Positions 1-7,685 of a stretch of 64,000 nucleotides of DNA are shown here, in pieces (positions within the stretch are counted from its first letter, which is position 1; each line of letters begins with the position of its first letter). A model generated the notes under the pieces. That model saw only the letters and a list, made by a program, of their open reading frames with translations, did no database searches and was not told the DNA's origin. Both the position numbers and the translations under genes were made by a program. This DNA comes from a virus. The DNA is taken from positions 32,401-96,400 of the IMG/VR virus record IMGVR_UViG_3300035661_000025. One strand, given 5' to 3'.

Positions 1-1
1 A

Positions 2-301
2 AGCATAGAGTCCGATAATGTAGTGGCTTGTTTGGGTGCAGATTTTCCAGATGAAATATTGAAAAAAGTAAAAGATCCAGTGTTTGTTTATGATAATACC
101 AACATAGACAAGACTGGAGCTAAGAAAGCTTTTAAATACGCAAAACTAGGATATAAAGTTATGATATGGCCTGATATATCATATAAAGATTTTAATGCTA
201 TATTGACTAAAGGTGCGACTAGAGAGAAACTTCAAAAGTTTCTAGAATCAAATATATATCAAGGGCTTTCAGCTCAAGTTAGATTAAAAATGGAAGGATA
301 G
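2..301 (+). CDS. DNA primase (T4 gp61-like), C-terminal end only
   Basis: The reading frame is open from the left edge, so only the last 99 residues are visible. They look like the end of a TOPRIM-type phage primase: a GADFP turn, a VFVYDN-TNIDKTGAKKA stretch with the acidic residues expected of a TOPRIM metal site, then IWP...KDFN and a terminal GLSAQVRLK segment resembling the end of T4 gp61. Such primases make RNA primers for lagging-strand synthesis together with the gp41 helicase. It ends three bases before the next gene. The family assignment is from motif resemblance only; another TOPRIM protein is possible. Confidence 0.6.
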   Translation, partial: SIESDNVVACLGADFPDEILKKVKDPVFVYDNTNIDKTGAKKAFKYAKLGYKVMIWPDISYKDFNAILTKGATREKLQKFLESNIYQGLSAQVRLKMEG

Positions 302-304
302 AAA

Positions 305-1042
305 ATGAGTAATTTCATAATTTTAAACAAACCTCATTATTCCACAAACATACAGCGAGAATTAATTCAATTGAGTGATGATGAACTTGCTGAGGAATTA
401 TTCTATAGTACTGATTGGTTTACGGATGAATTGTTTGAAGCTCGCACAGATTTGTCAATGTCAATAGGAGCAGAATATAGCCGTCTTATGGTTGATTATG
501 AAAAAATAAACAACATAAAAGAACCTGGAAATGCTATTGGTAGAGGTGTTTTGTATACTCATAATTATCAAGGGAAACTTATGAGATTAATTGATGATAA
601 ATCCAATAAGTTTTTGGCTAGTTATGAAAAACGATTAAAATTTTTCAATGAGCAAATATCACTTGCTGAAAGTTTTTTTGATGAAGTTATCATAATAGAT
701 TGTCATTCTTTTGATACACATTATACTAATGTAGTTAACAATACTCCGGGAATGAAACACCCAGATATTTGTATAGGATATAATGAAAAAAATTGTAATC
801 TGTTGAAAATTCAAGAACTAAAAGAACACTTCAAATCTTTAGGTTATTCGGTTAACTTAAATTTTCCTTTTTCCGGAAGTTATTTGCCTGAATACAATAT
901 AGAAAATCCTAATGTGTTTACGGTCATGATAGAAGTAAACAAAGATCTTTACATGAGTAAAGATGGATTTGTACCTCTTAAGAAAGATTCTTTTAATAAA
1001 TTAAAAGAAGATATAACTAATGGTATTATGATATTCGCATAA
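305..1042 (+). CDS. N-formylglutamate amidohydrolase-family protein
   Basis: This 245-residue protein carries the landmarks of the N-formylglutamate amidohydrolase family: TDWFTDELF near residue 37, SRLMVDYE near 60, GRGVLYT near 80, the metal-site stretch IDCHSF near 131, PDICIGYN near 154, and the late NFPFSGSYLP and MIEVNKDLYM motifs. The family hydrolyses formylated glutamate or related amides, in bacteria in histidine breakdown. The substrate in a phage is unknown. The start follows a GAAA-rich leader four bases after the primase stop, suggesting one operon. Its 3-prime end overlaps the convergent downstream gene by 17 bases. Confidence 0.75.
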   Translation: MSNFIILNKPHYSTNIQRELIQLSDDELAEELFYSTDWFTDELFEARTDLSMSIGAEYSRLMVDYEKINNIKEPGNAIGRGVLYTHNYQGKLMRLIDDKSNKFLASYEKRLKFFNEQISLAESFFDEVIIIDCHSFDTHYTNVVNNTPGMKHPDICIGYNEKNCNLLKIQELKEHFKSLGYSVNLNFPFSGSYLPEYNIENPNVFTVMIEVNKDLYMSKDGFVPLKKDSFNKLKEDITNGIMIFA

Positions 1043-1610
1043 AAATAACTACTCTAGGGTCTTCAGGATGGACCTTTCCTTCATCATCTACAAAATCAGA
1101 AACTCCGTCTACAATAGCGTAAGCTTCTCCTGGAGTTCCTGAATTCATTGATTTATCAATTTTGAATCCATGTCTCGAGTATAATGAATATAATGGACCA
1201 TAAATTTCTTTACCTTTACGAAACGCAAAACAATCTAAATGTTTCGCCCCATTTTTCACAGCACTTTTCATAATAGCATCTCCAGAAGATCCCTTCGTAC
1301 TAAAAACCGAGACCAATTCATCTCCATGGTTTATTGCATAACCCGATGAGTTATTGTGACCCAAAAAACATTTCATTTTATTATAATCACTACGATTATA
1401 AACAGACAATGTCTCTAGACCTTTATGTGGCAACCCTTTATTGAGCTTAGCTATATCATTTTCTTTTATTTTAGAAATAGCTCTAAAGAACGTAGTCCCG
1501 TCCACTTCTGAAAAATCATTCTCATCAAATAATTTTTGACCTTTTTCTAATTGCTCAGGAGAAAGTCTCCCCATATCATAAAACTTTTCAAATAATTCTT
1601 TTAATGTCAT
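1026..1610 (-). CDS. Putative GNAT-like protein, late gene
   Basis: The 194-residue product has a helical N-terminus and a C-terminal half with a possible acetyltransferase-like core: DELVSVFS (strand), GDAIMKSAVKNGAKHLDCF (helix then strand) and LYSLYSRHGFKI, which resembles the 'lYxkxGF' ending of GNAT proteins. No clear acetyl-CoA P-loop is visible, so the fold is a guess and an unrelated phage domain is equally possible. A TATAAATA box on the minus strand at 1648-1655 sits 38 bases before the start, which suggests late expression. It is convergent with the amidohydrolase gene. Confidence 0.35.
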   Translation of the reverse strand: MTLKELFEKFYDMGRLSPEQLEKGQKLFDENDFSEVDGTTFFRAISKIKENDIAKLNKGLPHKGLETLSVYNRSDYNKMKCFLGHNNSSGYAINHGDELVSVFSTKGSSGDAIMKSAVKNGAKHLDCFAFRKGKEIYGPLYSLYSRHGFKIDKSMNSGTPGEAYAIVDGVSDFVDDEGKVHPEDPRVVIFMRIS

Positions 1611-1621
1611 CTTTTTATATA

Positions 1622-1646
1622 TTCCTAAGGTTATAAATGTTATAAT
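1622..1646 (+). promoter_or_regulatory. Early promoter, extended -10
   Basis: TGTTATAAT ends at 1646, with a CTAAGGTT element upstream. It drives the three-gene run starting at 1671. It is the first member of the early promoter family seen through the window. Confidence 0.6.
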
Positions 1647-1647
1647 G

Positions 1648-1655
1648 TATTTATA
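1648..1655 (-). promoter_or_regulatory. T4-type late promoter box (minus strand)
   Basis: A perfect TATAAATA is read on the minus strand, 38 bases upstream of the minus-strand GNAT-like gene. It lies two bases downstream of the plus-strand -10 at 1641-1646, so the two start sites collide. Confidence 0.55.
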
Positions 1656-1670
1656 AAAGGACAGAAAGAC

Positions 1671-1898
1671 ATGAAATTAGATTTTTTTAAACAGCCATTG
1701 AATGAAGGTGATTGTGTTGCTTTTCCATCATCTGGTAGTATGATGTTAGGAATTATAGAGAAGTTTAGATTTTTCAAATCTAGAAAAGATCAAACCGTTT
1801 ATCGAGTTGATGGATTTGTACGAAATAGCTCCGGAAACAAAAAATGGAAAGATTGTAGAGATCTTGTAAAATGTCCAGAATCATTTAAGGAGTATTGA
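1671..1898 (+). CDS. Hypothetical protein, 75 aa
   Basis: A small basic protein of 75 residues, with no recognised family. The N-terminal half (EGDCVAFPSSGSMMLGIIEKF) looks like a small beta-barrel or SH3-like fold, as found in phage proteins that bind nucleic acid or protein, but this is weak. It is the first gene after the early promoter at 1641 and starts after AGGACAGAAAGAC. Its TGA overlaps the ATG of the next gene, indicating translational coupling. Confidence 0.6.
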   Translation: MKLDFFKQPLNEGDCVAFPSSGSMMLGIIEKFRFFKSRKDQTVYRVDGFVRNSSGNKKWKDCRDLVKCPESFKEY

Positions 1899-2506
1899 TG
1901 AAAATTATCTCTAAATTTCAAGACTATTATGACTTTTCTTGTGGATATTTCGATAATTCAACTTGTTACCCACGAGAAGTGTTCGCTGTTCAGGATAAAA
2001 ACATTCTTGCTAAATTGGAATCTATTGTTCCAAAATATTCATATCGAATTGATGATGAAATAAAACATCATGCAGGTATTGTAATTTTGAACAACATCAT
2101 GTATCCATTCGTTAGAGTTCTCATAAAAGGTAACTTATCTAGTATTTCATATGAGCCTATAGGTAACAGATATTTTGATAGAATTTTTAAATTTAAAGGT
2201 TCGGTTTTTGAAATTGATGCGCCTGTAGCAATATATGACCCATATGGAGTATCTTTACCAAAAGGTATAAAACCGATAAATTTTAATGGATCATTTTATG
2301 ATTGTAATTATGGATTTGAAAAGCGTTTTATTCATAATGCACCTTTGAAGCCTTATAAGTTTCCATTAGATGGCAGAATTGTGTTACAAGAGATTGAAAC
2401 ATTTCTTAATAAACACAAAGAAGAAATGATTCCACAAGTTTTATCAGATAATGATATTCGAGATGCTAAAGGGTTCGATAAAAATTCATTCCGGAGAACA
2501 AAATGA
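1898..2506 (+). CDS. Conserved phage hypothetical protein
   Basis: The 202-residue product is not recognised by function. Its C-terminus SDNDIRDAKGFDKNSFRR has the look of a conserved phage tail motif (GFD-x-x-SFR). The ATG at 1898 is chosen because AAGGAG lies nine bases upstream and because it overlaps the previous stop (TGATG); a TTG one codon earlier is less likely. It overlaps the next gene by four bases, so the three genes form one early operon. Confidence 0.6.
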   Translation: MKIISKFQDYYDFSCGYFDNSTCYPREVFAVQDKNILAKLESIVPKYSYRIDDEIKHHAGIVILNNIMYPFVRVLIKGNLSSISYEPIGNRYFDRIFKFKGSVFEIDAPVAIYDPYGVSLPKGIKPINFNGSFYDCNYGFEKRFIHNAPLKPYKFPLDGRIVLQEIETFLNKHKEEMIPQVLSDNDIRDAKGFDKNSFRRTK

Positions 2507-2685
2507 TTAAATTACCAATTACTGCAGAAGAGTTTGCTTTGAAATGTGAAGAATTGTGGAGAAATGTAGCAATTGCATATGTTTCAGCTAGCAATTCTTC
2601 AAACAAATATTCAATGAAAGAATGGGCAGATCAAGCAGTTGAAGATTATAGAAAATCTTTTTCATATTGGAATCCAACAAACTAG
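2503..2685 (+). CDS. Hypothetical protein, 60 aa
   Basis: A short, probably helical protein with several Trp residues (EELWRNVA, KEWADQA, YWNP). No family is recognised. It overlaps the upstream gene by four bases (ATGA), the last gene of the early operon that begins at 1671. Confidence 0.55.
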   Translation: MIKLPITAEEFALKCEELWRNVAIAYVSASNSSNKYSMKEWADQAVEDYRKSFSYWNPTN

Positions 2686-2721
2686 AGACAACATCATATT
2701 GACAGATATCTAAAACAAAAC

Positions 2722-2730
2722 TGATATAAT
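2722..2730 (+). promoter_or_regulatory. Early promoter, extended -10
   Basis: TGATATAAT lies just after the 2685 stop. A TTGACA at 2699 is 20 bases from the -10, too far for a normal -35. It is the first of two tandem promoters ahead of the gene at 2860. Confidence 0.5.
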
Positions 2731-2769
2731 AAAAGCAGGGGTTTTAAATTCTGAAAAAATTAATATATT

Positions 2770-2788
2770 CTTAAGGTTAAACCTTAAG
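2770..2788 (+). repeat. Perfect 19-base inverted repeat between tandem promoters
   Basis: CTTAAGGTTAAACCTTAAG is a perfect palindrome about a single central base. It lies between the promoters at 2725 and 2843. With so short a loop it is more like a DNA operator than a strong RNA hairpin. It is not followed by a T-run. Confidence 0.5.
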
Positions 2789-2822
2789 AAAAATTTAATG
2801 AGATATTATAAACGGTTTAATG

Positions 2823-2848
2823 TTTAATTAAGAAATTTATGTTATAAT
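2823..2848 (+). promoter_or_regulatory. Early promoter, TTTAATTAAG plus extended -10
   Basis: TGTTATAAT ends at 2848, twelve bases before the ATG at 2860. An upstream TTTAATTAAG resembles the TTTAAG element of the other early promoters. The transcript would have a very short leader. Confidence 0.55.
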
Positions 2849-2859
2849 AAAGGATAAAA

Positions 2860-3003
2860 ATGTTAGACGAAACTATAGAATATTGGGTTCAAGAAGCTGT
2901 TTATTTTATCAATGAACTTAATTTTGAAACTGATAATGAAACCGAATTTTGGTTTTATCACAAAGCTGTAGATTATTACATTTTATATCACACATCAAAA
3001 TAA
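2860..3003 (+). CDS. Small acidic hypothetical protein, 47 aa
   Basis: A 47-residue acidic, aromatic-rich protein (MLDETIEYWVQEAVYFINEL...). AAAGGA precedes the ATG with suitable spacing and a promoter lies directly upstream. Its stop is followed after eleven bases by the next gene. Length, leader and reading frame make it a likely real small early gene; its role is unknown. Confidence 0.55.
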   Translation: MLDETIEYWVQEAVYFINELNFETDNETEFWFYHKAVDYYILYHTSK

Positions 3004-3014
3004 AAAGGAATGCT

Positions 3015-3350
3015 ATGAAAATTATTTGTTTAGAACTAGATTGGGCAGACGAATTTCATTACCCAATCGTGTCATTAATTTCAAATGAGGATTTGGAAAG
3101 AATCAAAGAGAGGATTGACCATTTAAAAAATGTGGGAACGGATATGAATCACACCCAAGAATATTATTTTGGAACCAACGAAGCTTTTGATTTTTCTTTT
3201 AATGATATTATATCTATGATTGAAGATGCCAAATATATCTCAGAAGAAGAAGTTGATGTATTGATTAAATTTGGTGTTCTTGATTTTGGAACTGATATTG
3301 TAAGCAAATTCTTAGAAACATATGATTATGATGAAGAATGGGATGATTAA
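3015..3350 (+). CDS. Hypothetical acidic protein, 111 aa
   Basis: The start at 3015 is chosen because AAAAGGAATGCT precedes it; an upstream in-frame TTG would run through the preceding small gene. The protein is acidic and ends in a YDYDEEWDD tail. The acidity could suit a DNA-mimic or inhibitor, as many early phage proteins are, but nothing specific is visible. It is the second gene of the operon beginning at 2860. Confidence 0.6.
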   Translation: MKIICLELDWADEFHYPIVSLISNEDLERIKERIDHLKNVGTDMNHTQEYYFGTNEAFDFSFNDIISMIEDAKYISEEEVDVLIKFGVLDFGTDIVSKFLETYDYDEEWDD

Positions 3351-3370
3351 TATTTATTTAATGTAATTTG

Positions 3371-3379
3371 TGATATAAT
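3371..3379 (+). promoter_or_regulatory. Early promoter, extended -10
   Basis: TGATATAAT lies 26 bases before the ATG of the nucleotidyltransferase gene, in the gap after the 3350 stop. Confidence 0.6.
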
Positions 3380-3404
3380 AAAACAATTAAAAAGAAGGAT
3401 TTAC

Positions 3405-4316
3405 ATGAAAGAATATCTTCCAAAATTATACAAAAAAATTAATGAAATTGGTTTTAAATTTCATTCAGATATTTTTAAGAAAGCCGTTACAGAAAAAACA
3501 ACTAAATCTGAGTGGGTTGAATTAGAATTGATTTCTTCAAAAACAAACGGACCTATTTTTGAAAGTGAATTCTCTAGATGTATTAAAGATGTGTTAATGA
3601 TAAAAGGCTATCCAAATGATAGTTTTTTTAAATCTGACATTATTCAAGATGTTTTATCATTGTTAGATCACGCATCTGAATTGTTTAAAAGACATGTTTT
3701 TCCAGATGAAGTTTACGAAATCATGGATATTATGAGCCAATACAATACAAAAATGGTAGGCGGCTCTGTAAGAGATATTTTGCTTAATAAATCACCTAAA
3801 GATTTTGATTTTGTAACAGACGCTTCATATAATGAAGTTACAGAAGAATTAACCAAACATGGATATACAATCAAAGAGACTGGTAAACATTTTTTAGTCA
3901 TGATTGCTTCAAAAAATGGATGGGATTTTGAAATTTCTAATTTTCGTAAAGATGGCACATACTCAGATGGTAGACATCCAGAAGCTGTTATGATTGGAGA
4001 TATTTACGATGATGCATTTAGACGAGATTTCACAGTAAATGCTTTGTATTTGGATGTAAAAACATTTAACTTGCAAGACCCTACAGGTCAAGGGCTTGAT
4101 GATTTTCAAGAAAGAACATTGAAATTTGTAGGAAAGCCAAAGGAACGAATTAAAGAAGATTATCTTCGCTGTTTTAGATTTTATCGTTTCCTTGATAAAG
4201 GGTTTGAGCCGGATCCAGTTTCTCTTAGCGCAGTTAGAGAAATATTTTCCGAAGCTATTGCAAAAACATCACCAGAACGTATTCGTGTAGAAATTGAAAG
4301 AATGGTTAAACTATGA
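3405..4316 (+). CDS. CCA-adding/poly(A) polymerase-like nucleotidyltransferase
   Basis: The 303-residue protein has the class II poly(A) polymerase/CCA-enzyme head: VGGSVRD at residues 118-124, the catalytic DFD at 133-135, and RRDFTVNAL near 209, followed by a FRFYRF segment like the start of the RNA-binding region. About 115 N-terminal residues precede the head and are not recognised. The usual C-terminal neck, body and tail are almost wholly missing, so it is shorter than cellular CCA enzymes. Members add CCA or A residues to RNA 3-prime ends. With the RNA ligase at 6391 and the Thg1 protein at 27338 it suggests RNA repair. Confidence 0.8.
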   Translation: MKEYLPKLYKKINEIGFKFHSDIFKKAVTEKTTKSEWVELELISSKTNGPIFESEFSRCIKDVLMIKGYPNDSFFKSDIIQDVLSLLDHASELFKRHVFPDEVYEIMDIMSQYNTKMVGGSVRDILLNKSPKDFDFVTDASYNEVTEELTKHGYTIKETGKHFLVMIASKNGWDFEISNFRKDGTYSDGRHPEAVMIGDIYDDAFRRDFTVNALYLDVKTFNLQDPTGQGLDDFQERTLKFVGKPKERIKEDYLRCFRFYRFLDKGFEPDPVSLSAVREIFSEAIAKTSPERIRVEIERMVKL

Positions 4317-4531
4317 AATTGATGTTTGTAACAGGGCAGAATGGTGTAAAATGCATAGCACAAAAGGCTATATTTGATTATATAGATACAGCTGTTGTAG
4401 ATACAAATAATAAAGATTTATTTTTTAATTTTAAAGATTATGAAATAAAAATAGGTGATGTTCTTGTAACATTTAACAACAAAGAAAATTATACAAAAGT
4501 ATATGAAGAAATTTTAAAAAATATGAATTAG
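4313..4531 (+). CDS. Hypothetical protein, 72 aa
   Basis: A 72-residue protein beginning MKLMFVTGQNGVKC. It starts inside the stop of the nucleotidyltransferase gene (ATGA overlap), so it is translationally coupled to it. No family is recognised. The alternating strands and charged residues suggest a compact alpha/beta protein. Confidence 0.55.
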   Translation: MKLMFVTGQNGVKCIAQKAIFDYIDTAVVDTNNKDLFFNFKDYEIKIGDVLVTFNNKENYTKVYEEILKNMN

Positions 4532-4541
4532 AAGGAATTAC

Positions 4542-5009
4542 ATGAAATTACTAAAAGTACCTGGATCACGATTAATCAATTTAGAAGCTGTATCTAGCGT
4601 GGGATTTAAGCCTACACCCGAAGGCGAAACTAAGGTTATAGTGAATTATTCACACAGCATTACATTGAAAAATGGTAATATGGTAGCAGATTATACCTAT
4701 ATTTACTACAATAAAAACGTTCAAGAGACCACAAAGGCATTCATAAAAGCTTTGGGTGATACTGCACTAGTAAGTACGGATAAAAATCATTATGTGGTAA
4801 ATGGTGATAAAGTAGCCAACATTGCATTTGACAATGACAAAAGACGTATCATTTTTAATCTTTGTTACTCTAAAGAGATTCAATTGACTGGTGGGGTTTA
4901 CACAATTTCATCTGATTTTTGTTACTGGGATTACTCATCAGATGAAGAATATGAGAAAAATGTAAAAGCATTAGAAGAAAAATCAACACTAGCATCTTTT
5001 AAGGATTAA
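4542..5009 (+). CDS. Hypothetical protein, 155 aa
   Basis: A 155-residue protein rich in predicted beta strands (VIVNYSHSITLKNGN, ADYTYIYYN, RRIIFNLCY). AAGGAATTAC precedes the ATG. It belongs to the run 3405-5870 with short gaps, one base from the next gene. No function is recognised. Confidence 0.6.
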   Translation: MKLLKVPGSRLINLEAVSSVGFKPTPEGETKVIVNYSHSITLKNGNMVADYTYIYYNKNVQETTKAFIKALGDTALVSTDKNHYVVNGDKVANIAFDNDKRRIIFNLCYSKEIQLTGGVYTISSDFCYWDYSSDEEYEKNVKALEEKSTLASFKD

Positions 5010-5010
5010 T

Positions 5011-5346
5011 ATGGGTCAACAATTAACCGATACAGAAATGGAAATGATTGACTCTTTTATAGATCAAAAGCGTTCTGAAGAACAGAATTTGACATTGCAA
5101 TTTGCTAATGAAATTTTAAATCACATGCTTCAGAAAAAAGAAATTGATGGATATATTAAAGACATCAAAACAGACGCCAAAGCAAATGGTATTTTGGTGA
5201 AGCAGGTCATGAAAGCTATTAATGATTTGAAAAAAGAATTAAAAACTACTGATGTGGAAAAATCTGAAGAAGATTTAATTATAACTCTTTTAGATAATGA
5301 TTTTGGTATTAAAAACAAAATTCAAAAATTGATTGAAAAGGATTAA
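5011..5346 (+). CDS. Putative DNA-binding protein (GapR/DsbA-like segment)
   Basis: The 111-residue helical protein contains IKDIKTDAKANGILVKQVMKAI (in two parts, residues 49-70), which resembles both the GapR/DUF2312 core ('AKaxGfdxKxlrkxi') and the small T4 double-strand-binding protein DsbA. If correct it would coat duplex DNA. The N-terminal half is a charged helix. It sits two bases ahead of the thermonuclease gene. The match is short and the assignment tentative. Confidence 0.4.
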   Translation: MGQQLTDTEMEMIDSFIDQKRSEEQNLTLQFANEILNHMLQKKEIDGYIKDIKTDAKANGILVKQVMKAINDLKKELKTTDVEKSEEDLIITLLDNDFGIKNKIQKLIEKD

Positions 5347-5348
5347 TT

Positions 5349-5870
5349 ATGAAGAAAATTTTAACGTTAATGTTATTGGTAACTGGATTGTTCGCATTCC
5401 CAGCAACTGTGGTAAAAATTATAGATGGTGATACTATTACAGTAAAAACTATTGATGGTAATATCACTAAATTGAGATTTGCTGATATTGATACACCTGA
5501 GAAATATCTTGTATCAAATAAAGCTAAATATGATATTAAAACATGTGGTAAATCTACATATACTATGGGGAAAGAAGCAAGTGCTTATTTAGAATCAGTT
5601 GTTAAAATTGGTAATATTGTAGAAGTTAAACTATCTGGAAATACATCTTATGATAGAGATGTTGCTATTATATACTTCAACAATACAAATCTCAATGAAT
5701 TAATGGTTTTACAAGGATATGCTTATGTATGGCATACTGGTAATGATATAACTGATTTATCATATAAAACTATTTTATTAAATAGTCAAACTTCCGCTAA
5801 GGAAAATAAACTAGGTCTTTGGAAAAAATACCCAGATGTTATGGAATGCCTAATTAATTATCATAAGTAA
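5349..5870 (+). CDS. Secreted thermonuclease-like nuclease (SNase fold)
   Basis: The 173-residue product begins with a typical Sec signal peptide (MKKILTLMLLVTGLFA) and continues with an SNase domain: VVKIIDGDTITV, LRFADIDTPE, a YDRDVAIIY segment with the catalytic Arg, and LNELMVLQGYAYVW. The family cleaves DNA and RNA with calcium. With the signal peptide it should act in the host periplasm or outside, so it might degrade incoming DNA of competing phage or scavenge nucleotides. No cysteine-rich tail is seen. It ends the operon that starts at 3405; a new promoter follows. Confidence 0.85.
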   Translation: MKKILTLMLLVTGLFAFPATVVKIIDGDTITVKTIDGNITKLRFADIDTPEKYLVSNKAKYDIKTCGKSTYTMGKEASAYLESVVKIGNIVEVKLSGNTSYDRDVAIIYFNNTNLNELMVLQGYAYVWHTGNDITDLSYKTILLNSQTSAKENKLGLWKKYPDVMECLINYHK

Positions 5871-5872
5871 TC

Positions 5873-5894
5873 TTTAAGGTTAATATGATATAAT
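5873..5894 (+). promoter_or_regulatory. Early promoter, TTTAAG element plus extended -10
   Basis: TTTAAGGTTA (5873-5882) lies ten bases from TATAAT (5889-5894), with TG two bases before it. Bases around the start site (ATTGTATA) recur in the promoter at 23087. It drives the genes from 5925 onward. Confidence 0.7.
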
Positions 5895-5924
5895 TATTGT
5901 ATAAAAAGAAAAGAAGGATAGAAA

Positions 5925-6101
5925 ATGGACGAATCATTAATAAAAGGGCTTAGAAGAACTTCAGTAAAAACTCTATTAAGAAATGGAACATCATTTCTAA
6001 AATATGTAGCTAAGGAATTAGACATTGAAATTAATGATTTTATGTCTGATTTAGAAATAGCAAAATCAATTAAAATGAAAATTGAGAAGGATAGAAATTG
6101 A
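5925..6101 (+). CDS. Small hypothetical protein, 58 aa
   Basis: A 58-residue basic protein (MDESLIKGLRRTSVKTLLRNG...), preceded by AAGGATAGAAA. It overlaps the TTG start of the next gene by four bases. The middle resembles a short helix-turn-helix (FLKYVAKELDIEINDF), so it could be a small regulator, but this is not secure. Confidence 0.5.
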   Translation: MDESLIKGLRRTSVKTLLRNGTSFLKYVAKELDIEINDFMSDLEIAKSIKMKIEKDRN

Positions 6102-6388
6102 CTCAAGGGATAGTAAAGCATAATATCAAAGCATTAGAGATATTAAAAAGGTCAACTCATATACTAGACAGTAGTGGAGCACCGATGTTTACAGATGACG
6201 AGATAGATGAAGCAATTTTAGAACTTGAAAAATTAAAAGATGTTGAGTTAGTGTTCGTTTTACTAAAAAACGAACCTTCAAATTGTGATGTCTGTAAATG
6301 GAAAAATAGTGGTTTATGGTCTAAATGTTTAACTTGTATTCGATACAGAGCACAAGGTCTAAAAGATAATTTTGAAAAGGAAAGATAA
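6098..6388 (+). CDS. Zinc-ribbon-like hypothetical protein, 96 aa
   Basis: The likely start is TTG at 6098, overlapping the previous stop, with AAGGA ten bases upstream. The C-terminal third contains CDVC and CLTC pairs 14 residues apart, a probable zinc-binding site. The N-terminus is helical and charged. It precedes the RNA ligase by two bases and is presumably co-transcribed with it. Function unknown. Confidence 0.6.
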   Translation: MTQGIVKHNIKALEILKRSTHILDSSGAPMFTDDEIDEAILELEKLKDVELVFVLLKNEPSNCDVCKWKNSGLWSKCLTCIRYRAQGLKDNFEKER

Positions 6389-6390
6389 AA

Positions 6391-7446
6391 ATGACATTAT
6401 ACAAATTCCCAAGTATTGAGCAATTTCGCTCAGTGGTAAAACACGTTCGTGAACGTTCACAATTTGATGGGTTAGATGAAAATAACGAACCAATCTACAA
6501 TCATACAAAGAAAGCACCTAAGCTTATGTTTCACGGAACTACTAAGTTGCACGGAACAAATCATTCAATCGTAATTGATAAAGAGGATGGGTTTTATACA
6601 CAATCTCGGGAACGTATTAGTACACCAGAGAAAGATAATGCCGGTTCAAGTATTTGGTCTCATTCACATAAAGAGCATTTTGAAAAGGTAGTACTACCTT
6701 TTATGGAAGACATGCCAGACGCTAAAACTTGTATCATTTATGGTGAATGGTGCGGTGGCAATATTCAAGCAAAAGTAGCGTTAAATAAACTTCCTAAAAT
6801 GTTTGTTATTTTTGGTATCAAATTCATTAACCATGATGAATCTCAAGAATGGATTAATCTTGAAAATTTTAAAGGTCTTGCTGATTCACTAGCAGATGAA
6901 ACAAAAAATATCTATCACATTGAACAATTTCCTACTTGGGATATTGAAATTGACTTTGAGGCACCAGAAGAAGTTCAAAATAAACTGATTGAATTGACTA
7001 CAGAAGTAGAGAAACGATGTCCAGTTGCATTTAAACTTGGAGTAGACGGTATCGGAGAAGGAATTGTGTGGAAATGTGTTACTGATGTTGACGGTATGAA
7101 AACTCGTGATTTAATTTTCAAGGTAAAAGGTGAAGAACATGCAGGTAAATCTAAAACAAAAGTTCTTGCCCCAGTTGACGTTGAACGGATCAAGAACATC
7201 AATGAACTTGTTACTAAACTAACTCCTGATTGGCGTTTGGAACAAATGTATCAAAACGTATTTGATACATTAAATGGTGGAACTGGTGATATTAAACGTC
7301 TTGGTGAATTCCTTAAAGCGATTGTAGGTGATATTGTTAAGGAAGAATTAGATACAATCACTGCTTCTGGATTTGAAGTTAAAGACTTGACTGGAAATAT
7401 CAATAAAGTTAGTCGTGATTGGTTCATGAAGAAATTAGATATTTAA
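6391..7446 (+). CDS. RNA ligase, T4 Rnl2 family
   Basis: The 351-residue protein has the nucleotidyltransferase motifs of Rnl2-type RNA ligases: KLHGTN with the lysine to be adenylylated at residue 52, IIYGEWCGG, GEGIVWKC and the final KVKGEEHAGKSK (motif V). The remaining C-terminal ~110 residues are helical, as in Rnl2. Such ligases seal 3-OH/5-phosphate nicks in duplex RNA or repair cut tRNA. In phages they commonly answer host anticodon nucleases. The gene lies in the operon from the promoter at 5889. Confidence 0.85.
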   Translation: MTLYKFPSIEQFRSVVKHVRERSQFDGLDENNEPIYNHTKKAPKLMFHGTTKLHGTNHSIVIDKEDGFYTQSRERISTPEKDNAGSSIWSHSHKEHFEKVVLPFMEDMPDAKTCIIYGEWCGGNIQAKVALNKLPKMFVIFGIKFINHDESQEWINLENFKGLADSLADETKNIYHIEQFPTWDIEIDFEAPEEVQNKLIELTTEVEKRCPVAFKLGVDGIGEGIVWKCVTDVDGMKTRDLIFKVKGEEHAGKSKTKVLAPVDVERIKNINELVTKLTPDWRLEQMYQNVFDTLNGGTGDIKRLGEFLKAIVGDIVKEELDTITASGFEVKDLTGNINKVSRDWFMKKLDI

Positions 7447-7647
7447 ATTACTTACAATAATTTTATCTATTCTCTTTATGGGATGTGATGAAAGAAACCG
7501 CCTATGTTGGATACAAATGATTCTATAGCATTAGTCACAAATAAAAGATTCAAAACAGTTGATGCCGATATAGCATGTGATAAACATGGGTTTACATATT
7601 ATCAATCATATTCAGCCGATGATGAATATACTTACCTATTTTTTTAG
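7439..7647 (+). pseudogene. Small lipoprotein gene broken by a one-base frameshift
   Basis: Reading from ATA at 7439 gives FKLLTIILSILFMGC-DE, a lipoprotein signal with lipobox, which then meets a stop at 7529. From 7492 the next frame continues KKPPMLDTNDSIALVTNKRF and runs to a TAG at 7647. Adding one A to the run at 7491-7493 would join both into one 69-residue lipoprotein. No ATG, GTG or TTG is available for the signal part; ATA would have to serve. A sequencing error in the A-run, a genuine deletion or a programmed shift are all possible. Confidence 0.4.
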
Positions 7648-7685
7648 AAATGGAGTGTATAATACTTATCAACTAGAATGTAATT

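Noticed and set aside
2699-2704. TTGACA as a classical -35 box
   Set aside because: It lies 20 bases from the -10, outside the workable range, and no other promoter of the set has one.
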